The notes beneath the pieces were generated by a model. The model searched no databases, had not been told where the DNA came from, and saw only the letters and a list, made by a program, of their open reading frames with translations. From Litomosoides sigmodontis (lineage: Eukaryota > Nematoda > Chromadorea > Rhabditida > Onchocercidae), in the NCBI GenBank assembly GCA_963070105.1, contig OY718808.1:3347738-3411737 (forward strand): a DNA stretch of 64,000 bases, in the 5' to 3' direction. Position 1 is the first letter of the stretch. Every line of letters starts with the position of its first letter. Below are positions 38,772-50,300 of the stretch, piece after piece. The translations under genes and the position numbers were made by a program.

Positions 38772-41700
38772 TCATGCACTGCATGTACTGTCCATTGCTG
38801 TTACATTGTGATCAGCACAGAAACTGGAACAAATCCAGTTACCATTCGGCGGAGACGATAAACCAACACAAAATGTATGATAACCGCGGTCACAACGATC
38901 ACAAAACATCATCGCATCCTATAAATATTCATTTAAATTAATGTTCTCTACCTGCACATGTACCACGAAGATGTACCACGATCAGCAAAACATTACTCTG
39001 AAAAACATGTACCACGATCAGCAAAACATTACTCTGAAAAATTAAAAGTGGTAATTTCACAAGAAATAACGGAAAATTATGTATAATTTAAATTATTCGA
39101 CATCAAAGAATCTACGAAACAACAATCTCGAACAACCTGATACTCCTTGTCTTAGTTACAAGATTAGAGATTTGGAAAAAGTCCTGTCGAACAACTAAGA
39201 TATTTTACACTAATTCCAGCAACATTTTTAAAACAATATTTATTCCAAAATGTGAAGGATCGCTTCATTTCTCTGTTTTTCAACTACAATACTGGGCAAG
39301 CACTACAGTATATGTTACCTCATTATCCGGTTTTTCACATATGGTACATTTCTTGCATTCAATGCAATTCCATTTGTAGTTTAGCGCAACTTTAACGACG
39401 TGTTCCGGTAAACCGGCACAATCCGGATGCACTATATTATTGCAATTAGAACAGGATAGGACTTGTCGCTCTTCATTTTCACCGCATATCGAACACTGTT
39501 GCTGTTGTTGACTAGTTAAGTCCTATAATTAAATGAACTGTTGAAAAAGCTTTTTTCATCGTCTCATCAGACATTTATTTCAGAATGTACTCCCATTTCC
39601 AAGTTAATATCTTGAATTTAACCTATTTTATTATTAATCATTGACAAATCAAAATTATGCCCAATATATTTCCCCTTTTTTGTTGTTCAGTGAATAAAAA
39701 ATTTTTGCGCCAAGATATCTCTATGACTCGGTGAAATCAGTGATCTTTTAAGAGGATGAGAGCAAACAATGAAAGAATTAATGAAGTGGGAAGAGCATCG
39801 CGACAGAGAAGTTTTATTAATAAATTTTAGGAATTAATTAGCTTTTCGCTCGTAGCATGAATAAGTAGATATATGGATAACTTGAAAAGGAAATGCGTGA
39901 ATAAATGACAAATACCTTTACAGCATTAACTTAATATCAAATTTTCCTGTTCACTTCACTTTTGCTCTTTCCAAAAATGCACTCATATATGTCTAAAAAA
40001 GTGAACTATATCTTGAAAGCGTAAAAATTTACTATATTAAACTAGGACAACGATAAAACACCCTTAAAGCATCACAAATGCATTTAATATTCATATACAC
40101 TATGCCACATTCATAATTTGACGAAAGCTAAAAATGCAACTGTAATAACAGCAATTCGAAAAAAGGACCATACATTACAAGGAGAAAAATCCTTGAAATA
40201 ATGCAACACCAGCATACCTGCCCAAAACAAATCCAGTAGAATTCGAGATCAAAATAACAGTTAAATAAAAATACTATGCTTAAAATAAATCTCTCAGATG
40301 CATTACATCTATTAAAAACAACACACTTTTTTGAATATGAACTATGAGGATATTCAAACACGTAATATACGACAAGCACGGTATATATATAGCAAAATAA
40401 TATTGGATGAAGAAAGACGTGAAAAAATATAATGAAATGAGCCGCATACATATCACTGAGATACTGGGAAGTACAGTTCATCAACGACTATGAAATTCCG
40501 ATTTTAAGCAAATACACTTACCACCACTGATATCATAAAGATTTTCATCAGTTAGTAGCGTTTTTTTTTTGAAAAAAAGAGAAAATAAGCAATTGTAGCA
40601 ATTACGCAGAACAAGAAATTTAAGTTTTGAAAGCACAGACTCACTTCGATGAGGATGTTGGAAACTGCTTTTCTGCATTTACGAGAAGTACTTCTTATTA
40701 AGAATGACAAATTCATGATTTCTATCTCCAGGGAATAAGGTAATAAAACCAAACCAAAAAACATTAAAGGAGAGATTAAAATTAATCATGCAACGAATTT
40801 GACTCAGAAAGGCTCCTGAAGTCCACCTTACAATGATAAAGATATGAACTTTTACAGCATATGCAAAAGAAATAATGCACTACCAAAATGAAATTGATAA
40901 ATGCAAAAAATATATTACAATGTTTTTTAACAGTGATGCTAAAAATATCATTTGGAGCGTCAAATAATCCCGATATCTTCAACATTGACTACAACCTAAA
41001 TTCTCCAGGCATCATGTGAAACGAGGAAAGTCCAAATGATCACTTCGGACAAATTTAGTTCGTTAGCGCGAAAAAAGCTTCAAAAAACAAATTTCTACTT
41101 TATAAAAACTAGTTCTGAAAACAAAGGTCTCCCATTACTTCAGTTGTCGACGACAAGACCAGTGGATTCCTCCGACCAGTACATCTGAAGATATCAACAA
41201 ATTGATGAAAAATTTACAACAGATGAGGGATGAGAAACACTGGATGATACTAAGGTAATGCGAAAAGCGATGGAAGAGAATACGCCAATTCACTTTTGAA
41301 GAAATGAGGAAGTCACAGATATATACATAAGAAATGATCACAGATATCGCCTTATCATCAATCACTATCCTTTGCAAAAATTTGCAAGTATACAATGAAG
41401 GTGCATCGCCACTTAAAATAATAAAAAACTAACCTGGGGATATACTTTATCCAACTTTGTCCTGATATCATTATTATAATTAGAAGGTAATAAAACTGGA
41501 GGCGGCAGCTCGAGTTGGTTATCATTTTGTCCAGGATCACCGCTGTCAGCATTTGTCGTCACCGTTACCTCTTCCTCATGAACAATCACAGGTAGTGGTG
41601 AAACAGGTCGTTTTGGGGGCAAAAGATAATCGTAGTCCACTACGGTAGACAACGGTAACCGACGTAATTCTTTTGGAGTAAATCTTAAATTTTCAATTTT

Positions 41701-44069
41701 GCGTGAGAAAAATTCATCCACTGAAACTGAAATGCACTATCAAAATGTGGACATAAGTTACAGCCTCAAAGAGGAGATAATAACGTTACAAATCAATAAA
41801 ACACATACTTCTTATAAAAGTGCTGATATTGGCCGTGAATAAGCGCAGCAGGATAGGGTCCTGGCCGTGTATATTCTGGAGGCATCCGTTTCCATCGATT
41901 TTTTGATGACTGAATGATCTGAGAAGAAAAAGCATATCTTTTTTTATCCTTATGAAAAACGACAACTCTCGACTCTGTAAAATTCAGAAACATACCGATG
42001 TTTGTAAGTCCCAAAAGTAGCGCCGTTCAGTCCGTTTAATTGCGTTCATTTCAGAATTAAATTCAAAGGCACTCCTTATAGCGCTTTTCCTTAGCTCATC
42101 CATCTTTTTTGTATCAAGCTTTATCTGAAGCGCCAATTTGAAATATTAAATGAATCCTAATCAAGATAAGAGATTTTCTTTTCTAAGTAATTAAATTAAC
42201 TACTGAACATACAGCATCCAGCCTCTTTTGATCTTCTGCCATTTGCAGCTTCACTTTATCAGCTGCTGCTCTCTGGTATTCCTGAAGAAAATAATTTATG
42301 ACGACCTCACAAATTAAAAACTAAATACATTACTAGGGATTAGTTATATTTTAAATATATTTGCCCTCACCAAAGTTTTGTACATAGCTTACCGAATATA
42401 TAGCTGGATAATCTGAAGCCATCAGTTCATGAACCTCAATTGCCCTTAAGGCTGTCAGACCATGCATTTCTGAAATACAAAAAGTATCCATAAACATCTC
42501 CTTGATTTGAACAACAAACATATCGATGCTCCCTTAATAATCACAAATAAAGATTTGTGTGCAATGTGTAGGTAATATCTGAATTTTGTGGCTGGATGAT
42601 AGTTTATGATCTTAATAACAACCGACATACTGACTTATATGCAATCAGTTAACATTTGTCCGTAGTGAGTAAAAATGTAAGAAAAAAGATTTAAATACAA
42701 ACACAGCAAAACTAGTACTTTAAAATAGGCGACGTCATAAATGATGCAGCACGATCTAGATTTTATGCAAGGAAGTACTTGATTTGGAACTTACGATGCT
42801 CATTTATGGCCGTAGCAAGTTTATAATTAGCCAGTAAATATTCTCTCTCGTTGATTTCAATGGTATGCCTGCTCAATTCAGGATATTTTCTTTTGAATGA
42901 TTTTACATCCAGAAGTTCAGCAATTTGTTCCTAAATGAAGAATTACAAAAAAAAGCGATAGCGATATAAGTACCAAATAATTGAAATATGGTCTGCAATG
43001 CACGATCGACAGTTATTTACATACGACTTAGCACATCGCGAAGTAGTGACAGTCACAACCAACGCCAAACTTAAAATAGTTACTAGGAGGTAGGTCACAT
43101 TATGAAAGCGAAAATAAGTAAGCCACGTTATGAAAAATAAAGAAACAGATTCAATCACTGCTATAAAATATTGATTTAATTGTAGGCCTGCCACGGAATA
43201 AATCAATAAATCAAAAGACAAAAGCAATAGGAATAGTATCTTAGTATCTCAAGATGTAACGAAAGAATGGTACAAGCATTTTAGAACGAAAAAAAATTTA
43301 GAAACAAGATGGAATTCCACAAAAGGTGACTATATTATATAAAATAATGTAAGAATTGTGAAGCCGTAAAAAATGATATTAGCCAGGGACAGTAATAAAT
43401 TCACAATTATTTAACAAAGAACCATAAGAAAAGCTAAAAGTAAAAGAAAAATTCAAATAAAATTACCAATGCAACTTAAAATGAAGGGAATAAAAAAATT
43501 AAAAGCACTGGGCTGATTTATGCGAAATTATCATTTAAAATAACATAAACTGGAAACCAACTTGGATAAAATAACGTTCTCCCGATTTAGGTGGCCATTC
43601 GTACTCAATAATGTGGCTAGGTTCAATGTGCATATGTGTTGTATCAGCTGTAATCACACGCGTTGACGAACTCTTAATCATTCGACTTTCTTTGCCACCT
43701 GTAGGATATTTATGACAACCCGATACATATCAGAACACGAGATGAGATGAAAGAATTCATAAAGGAATAAGTCGATGAATAATAGAGATAAAACCTGAAG
43801 GCAGGTATCATAGATGTTGATACACTGATGTGGATTAAAAAAAATTAGTGAATATGAAAAATCAAGCAGAAACGCTGACAAAAATTACCCGTTTTTCGAG
43901 TTTCGTCAGTAGGAATCAACTCAGATTCTGGAATTGGCATGGACAACTTTGCTGATTCATCAATAACTTCATCAACAGGAGTCGGTATAAGTACCGACGC
44001 TGGCGTTTCACTTAGCTTCGAACTTGACGATTCATCTCCACCTAATACGATATCCATCTCTAAAACCAA
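38772..44069 (-). CDS. phf10: PHF10 / BAF45a, double-PHD subunit of the PBAF chromatin remodeller
   Basis: Ten exons in phase give 498 aa, the same length as I recall for the human protein: 43889-44069, 43562-43698, 42795-42930, 42393-42469, 42213-42281, 41996-42124, 41805-41918, 41434-41736, 39319-39522, 38772-38918. An acidic N-terminus leads into the SAY/PHF10 core ([75 protein letters not shown]). Two PHD fingers close the protein: [18 protein letters not shown] with [19 protein letters not shown], then [19 protein letters not shown] with WICSSFC. PHF10 helps PBAF read histone H3 tails. The second PHD lies in its own last exon after a 400-bp intron. An in-frame ATG at 44057 is an alternative start. 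It is head-to-head with coa4. Confidence 0.95.
38971..39042. repeat. 36-bp tandem duplication in a phf10 intron
   Basis: Two 36-bp units, 38971-39006 and 39007-39042, differ only at the last base; each begins ATGTACCACGATCAGC. A third truncated copy of the first 11 bases (ATGTACCACGA) lies at 38958. Confidence 0.92.
39523..41433. other. Large phf10 intron, non-coding
   Basis: This 1.9-kb intron joins the exon ending in KVYPQ to the first PHD exon. I found no nested gene. Open frames inside are short and A+T-driven. Confidence 0.6.
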
Positions 44070-44480
44070 TTTAACAACTACAAAGCAGGTCAGTACTGAC
44101 AGCGTAAAATGCTACATGACTGCGAGATTCTCGTATACTAAATTCATCCTCTACATTTACAGAAAATGATTAACAATTTTGTGATTAACTTATAACCAAT
44201 TCACATGAAATTCAACTTGTACACTGTAAAAATCGTTGCGATTGAAAAATTCGTACTGTAAACAAAATTTACCATAAAAGTTAACGCAAACAGTAGCACA
44301 CCCGTGGCTTTATATAAACAAAATCTAGCATGACAATTGCAGTATCACACGGGATGTCAAGCCACCACACCGAGTGCAGAGCCGGAGTCAGTTCTCAACA
44401 GTTTCGGCGAATGCTCACTATGCAAATTAATTTCCCGATAGTGAACGGTTGGTAATTTTTAACTTTATTGGTATATTTGT
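44070..44480. promoter_or_regulatory. Shared divergent promoter region of phf10 (-) and coa4 (+)
   Basis: Only 411 bp separate the two start codons. The region has a less A+T-rich core at about 44340-44410. No TATA box or initiator can be assigned by eye, so the bidirectional role rests on gene layout. Confidence 0.55.
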
Positions 44481-45078
44481 ATGGGGAAAGAAGGACCGGT
44501 AGAGGCACGCAGCATTTTTGAACGTGGTATTCGGAAAACTGGATGTTGGACAGAGCATTTGGCATGTGCTGAGTGCATAAATTATACAAAAGATTGGCGA
44601 GAATGCAAGGAAGAGGTAACAACCTCCTTTATCTCTTTCCACTATTATTCGTACTGATCTCGTTTCCACAGAATTTGGTATTTTTTTTTTGTCAAATACC
44701 ACAGTTTTAGTATACTTATCCTTTCTAATTTTATTTTCCATCGATCTCGCTCTATGTTGATAGTTGCCGCATGACAACGCGAACCAGTAATTATAGTATA
44801 CCTTCAAATGATTGAATAATTCATTAAACGGTATTTGTTGCTATATGTAAACAGCAGTTTGTATTTATTATCTGTGATAATTGTTGTAAATTAATGAACT
44901 TAGGAGTAATTCGTTAGTGCACGTTAATGTTATCAGTTAGGTGTTGTGTGCTAACTGCACTAGAAGGAAAGTTCATTCTGAGAACTAATTTCTTATTTTG
45001 CAGTTGGAGAAATTCAGAAATTGTGTGCAGAATTATATGAAAGATAAGACGAAGCCTTCTGAGCAAGCGTTAAATTGA
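44481..45078 (+). CDS. coa4: COA4-like twin CX9C mitochondrial cytochrome c oxidase assembly factor
   Basis: Two exons, 44481-44615 and 45004-45078, encode 69 aa. Cysteines fall in a regular series: KTGCWTEHLACAEC and WRECKEELEKFRNC, each CX9C, which form the helix hairpin of a CHCH domain. The surrounding residues match COA4 (human ISRSGC...HQDWRQC): here RGIRKTGC and YTKDWREC. COA4 works in the mitochondrial intermembrane space, imported through the MIA40 disulfide relay, and is needed for cytochrome c oxidase copper-site assembly. There is no cleavable presequence, as expected for MIA40 clients. An additional Cys (LAC) sits inside the first helix. It is probably the first gene of a two-gene operon with the TPR-like gene 150 bp downstream. 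Confidence 0.88.
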
Positions 45079-45170
45079 ATGATTGGTATTTTGGTATATT
45101 TTATGTCATCTTATTTAGATTATTCACATATTATAATTCTCTTCACTTGCAACAATTTTACCACTAATTT

Positions 45171-45176
45171 TTTAGA
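45171..45176 (+). promoter_or_regulatory. Candidate trans-splice acceptor between coa4 and the downstream gene
   Basis: A strong acceptor TTTTTTAG/AG ends at 45175, 97 bp after the coa4 stop and 52 bp before the next ATG, with no donor for it in cis. This spacing fits spliced-leader addition in a nematode operon. It is an inference from spacing only. Confidence 0.45.
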
Positions 45177-45227
45177 GTTAAAAGGTTCATTATTTGGCTA
45201 GTTCGATCAATTCCTTTAAAAGAGCCA

Positions 45228-46756
45228 ATGCTTTCTGAACTGTTTGCCGAACTTACTATTGATTCGAATAATTGCGATATTAATAGCTGTTCGCATGAAA
45301 ATTATATTGACCCACGTCTATATGTGCCTTTGGACCGATCACCTAGATGGTTCCTTCATGATAATCTAGTTAGTTTCAAACGCATAACTTTTTTCATTTG
45401 ATCTTCTTTTGTCTTCGAAAATTCAGCTCATTTAATTCCATTACTTAAGAATAACGGTGACAACACTGATGAAATTGCCCGTAACCGAGCTGCCTTTGCT
45501 TATCTTCAGGGCGACTACATCACCGCAATGGATGTATGCTACTTTACTGAATAATAATTTATGTAAAGTTACAGAGACGTTAAAGCTGCTTATTTCTTTA
45601 ACACAATGACACAACTGATTGTTATCTAGTCTTTTTTGAACCACTTGTGATGTTATCTAAGTCAGGAAACAGCATCAAGAAACTTTGCATTTTAGATTTA
45701 TTTCTCGCTGTTGAAAAATGATGCGAAAAGCAGTAGTAACAAATCCAATTTTGCCTTAGTCGACTCTATTATTCGATGTAGCTTAAAAGTAAGTTTCTCC
45801 TCTCTATTTTATGGAATTCCAACTTCTTGTTGTTATGCTGATGTAAAAAAATTCTTTTAGATTTCTCCAATGAACGGTCCTCAGATGTTGTTTTGGCTTC
45901 AAAAATTGCACTCATTGGTGTCAACCTATGACGAGCAGTTGCAATACTGGATAGAAAGTTTAGAGGTATGTTCCTTTCATTATTCTCTACAAAGAAGATC
46001 AAGGAATAAATAAAAATGTCTTTAGGGTCCAATATGACCTATCATTAATGTTTCAGGTGTATTCAGCAACTGGAATCAATACCAGCAATTATTTGCGAAA
46101 TGCAATTTTATTGTGTGCCAATGTCGATCTACCAGAATTTTGGATATCAATTTCTAAAAATGCTCCAGTACTTTTTTCTACTAATTCGTAGTTCACATAA
46201 ACTGTAGTACGAATTCATTAATAACTTGGAAACGATCCTTGATTGAAACAAATTGCATTAATATCAGGAGTCTTGTACAAATCTTCGAATTGGTTCGTTG
46301 TGTCGCGCTATTTGTATTTTGGAAAATTTAGTGCCATCCAAGGCTAGGTGCTTCGACTGTCATAAGTTGAAGTTGATGAAAGCAGAACTACGAGATCTTT
46401 GTAACGAAGAGAAGGTGAATTTTTCTTTCCAATTCTTGTTTCTTCGCGTTCTAGGAAATTCGGACCTGTTCTAAGTTCATTTATTTTGCATATACTAATC
46501 TCGAATTTCCATGTACCAATCTTGCATTATTTCACATTTTTCTTTCCAGCAAGTGGAAGTAAAAGCAGCGATATGTGGTGATCTTATGAGAGGAAACGCG
46601 AAAACAGTAGAAATCAACCATCATTCATTTTGCAAAGGTGTCCTAAAGGACAAAAAAGCTGAAGACGTTATGATACTTGAATTTACTCAACGTTTTTATT
46701 GGTTGTTTACTGATGCAAACAAACAAGTAATTAACGTCATACTGAAGGGATCATAA
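45228..46756 (+). CDS. TPR-like protein, tentatively C8orf76 family
   Basis: Seven exons, 45228-45372, 45427-45533, 45696-45788, 45861-45965, 46057-46167, 46268-46414 and 46550-46756, give 304 aa in one phase. The N-terminal part, DRSPRWFLHDN followed by ARNRAAFAYLQGDYITAMDI, resembles the start of vertebrate C8orf76 (a WF motif followed by a TPR-like GDLAY...YQKAL helix pair). Further helices look like degenerate TPRs (MLFWLQKLHSLV, YLRNAILLCANVDLPEFW). The later exons carry a Cys-rich patch (ARCFDCHKLK). The molecular role of this family is essentially unknown. The family call is by overall layout and short matches only, so another TPR protein remains possible. It follows coa4 closely on the same strand and converges with arid4. 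Confidence 0.72.
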
Positions 46757-47303
46757 GTTGTAGCGGAAAGTCTCAGAAACCACTTTTCAATGCATTTTAC
46801 GCAAGAAATTTTCCACTACATATGCTTACCTGTCTGTTTCCATCTAAAGTGGAGAGTCAGCAGGAAATTACAAGACCTAAGAAACCTACGTAAGTTTAAT
46901 TATAAATTACACGTACAACACCGATGTAAAAGCAAACAAGTATAGTACATAAAAATACGATAACAATCATTATATAATATTATCACCTACGGGTGACTGT
47001 ACAAATGGTTCATCTTTTTTTCTGTGTTCCTTGTCGCGCTGTTCTTAAAAAAGTATTATTATAGCTAACATAATGCAGTAACAACAAAGGAAACTGCCAA
47101 AAGGTCCCTATAGAATTCTTCCATACCTTAGTTTTTGCCTTGAGTTTTCCCACTGTGTCTTGCACAGTGTTTTTCATTTGAAGCAATTTTAAGATTTTTA
47201 AATATTTAATGGAACAAACAACTACATGAATTGCGGGCCGATTTTTTTGGAAAATTTCTCACATGATTTGAAACTTACATGAAGAAAAAACAAAAAACCT
47301 CCG
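46757..47303. other. Convergent 3' flanks of the TPR-like gene and arid4
   Basis: No exon is supported in these 547 bp. The stretch includes the 3' UTRs of both genes. Confidence 0.5.
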
Positions 47304-50300
47304 CTATCTATAAAATACTTTCAAATGAAAGCTCCTCCTCATTACGCTATCCTCAGAACTGTGCTGAAACAAAAAAACCAATACATTACTTCTTTTTTCA
47401 AGTGTTTTCCGCCAACGACGATCTAGACGTGCCTGATCTGCGCGTATACTATGATATATATCTCTGAGTTCTTGCATACGCTCCTGATAACTGTTTATTA
47501 GCGCTTCGCCAATTAGATCTTCGCCTATAATGACTTTGGAACAAACAGTTTTATTCCATCTTTGTAGCATTAACTTCTACAAGAAATTACATATACTGAA
47601 TTTAATTATAAATGCCGAAATAAGAACAACCATAAAAGCTTTCAAGAAAATTCCAAATATACCAATTGGTTCCAAATTCAATTCTTTTTCAGCATAAGCC
47701 ATAGCTCCTTCTAATTCCACTTTCTGTTGCATACGTACTTTCAAAGCATGCCAGCTATCCCTGACATTCGGCAAACCTAGAAAGCAAGCCGCATAAATGC
47801 AATGAACATTGCCAACAAGACGCAATTTCATCTCACTGTTTTTCAGCATTCATCCCAAAGCAAAATTCCCTATTTACCTTAAAAATTTGTCTTTTGTTAA
47901 TTATGGAATATTAAGCAAACAAGTAAAACGTACTTTCATCATCACTTGACGAACATTCCTCACTTTCTTTACCTCGCTCCTCATTATTTACTTGTTTCAA
48001 TCCTCCCTTTCCTAGGCCTTTGCGTTCAACCAATGTATTCGATGCATTTCTACCAACTTTCTTTTTTTTCATTCCACGACCGCGCTGTTTAAGTCCCAAA
48101 GACATCGGCGGATGCCAAACTAAAAATTTTTAATATCATTAAAGAACACTTAATTCCACATTTTAAATATGAAGAGAAAGCCGAAAGAACAAAAAAAGAT
48201 TCATTCAAGAAATGCTTTATAAAATAGATAAGAAGCCCATCACTTCTCGCTGTTATAATAGCTCACCGTCATCACATTCCTTCGAAGTCATGTCTTCCGT
48301 TGCAGCTTCTAATTCTATCAAGATTTCTTTACATGGCGAAGTTATTTTTTGCGCTGGATTACCAACAGGTGCTGAAAAAAAAGGCGCATTTACCATTTCA
48401 CATTCCAATATGGTTTGGGATGCAGAAAATCACGAAATAGTGTCTTATAGCTTATTTAAAATAGAACGAATATGAACTTACAAATCTGCTGTATTGAAGC
48501 AATTCCCCTTTGCTTGCTATCAACGTCCTCTTTAACCATAAAGTTCGTTTGTTTTTCATCGCCATCCTGAGAAACAAAAATCATATTTTTAAAAAGAGAA
48601 AATACAAGGTTTTAGCGATGAAATGACTAGGTTGGAAGATATTTTGCATGTATCATCGGGTTCTAACATAACTACATGTAACTAATGTCAGCCTTTTTCA
48701 AACATAAGACTCGCTATCATTCGAAGTAGTTCAGCAAAACCAGAGATAAGCTAAAATTTTTCATCGCTTTAAAGTCATACGCTGTATTGCAATTTCATAA
48801 AGAAAGTACAATAGAAACACAGAGGTTAGAGAGGATCGCACTAAAACCAACCGAATATTGTTCTTCTTTTTCTCCAACTGCCAAAACAGTCAACTTGCCA
48901 TTATTTTCATCTAAAAAAGAGTAGTAATCAAGTTAAGTACATCAGATTTACATTCAACAAAAAAAATTTGATGAATGATGACTCCTTTCCCGTATAATTA
49001 AAAATTACCTGTTGCTTCAAGATGCGTTTTCTCAATATCAGAATGTAAAGTTCTGGATACTCTATCCGGTACCAACACACGATTAGTTCTACCTTCTATT
49101 TTAATGTCAACCGCTACAAAATATTCAGTGCACAAAGAATAAAACCATTATTAATAGCTTTAATTGATTTACTAACACGATAAATTTATATTCCAAGCTT
49201 CATATATTATTTTATATTTCAAATTTCAAATCCCATATATTCCCAAGTTTCATGAATCTCACAAATGGTGATAACTTTTCTGATTTTTTAACTTTTGATA
49301 TTAGGCGTCAAATCTTCCAATTCAGTTTTTTAAGTTTATTTTTTTCTTCTTATCTTTTTGGTTGTAGTTGGTTGTAATATAAAAACACAGCAACGCATAC
49401 TATTTTCAGGAACCACATGCGGTGTCTTTGCTGAATTGTCGGAAAGGTATGCAACAGCTAAACGATTGTCCGACATTGTTCTACGTCGTTTCGAATTTGA
49501 ACTTGCTTCAGATAACTTTTCCTAGTAATTGCAAAATTCCAGCTTTTTCCTTCAGTAATTCAGTTTCTTATCAATAAAGTGAATAGAATATAGAGAGAAT
49601 AAAAAGTGAAAAAGTAAAAAACTAGTATTAAAGCGCTAACTTCTGCAGCGACACCACTAAGAAATACTGTACTGGATATAAGTTCACTGGCAAACGAAAG
49701 ATGCGCCGGTGTTTCCGAAACTGAAGCTTCTTCCGGTAAACGATTCAGCTAAATCATTTGGCATGAAAAACACAGACTCTTTTAGTGAATACAAATATAA
49801 GTTTTAACAATTCATTGTTCTTCCCTTTCTTTGAGCACTGCCCCTTCTTCATGCATTACCGCTATTATACTGATAGAAACATCTTCAAAGTAATCATTTT
49901 TTTTTTTATCAAACAGTACTTATGGAAAAAGACATACAACAATTTCTGCATCAGATTCAGTCAGAAGATTGGTGCTCCCGGAATGGAGAGCGCTTTCTTG
50001 CATTGAGTCATCGCCTGCTTTCCGCACCATTGAATCAGGCGTTGTCAATGAAATTTTCTGAAATTCTTATAAATTTGGAAACAAAGGATTTCGAGTGAAA
50101 AACTATGAATTATGAAACGTTCTCAAACCTTCAAAGTACACTAAATCAGATGAGATTCCAAAAACAATAAACAAAAACAGTTGACCAAAAACATACGAGT
50201 ACTTTCTTTACTTTTCTTTCCGAGAACGTTGTAGAACGTGAACGGACTTCTGGATGTGTAACATGTTCGTGGGTATGCGATAGTCGCCGGGGTCTTAAAA

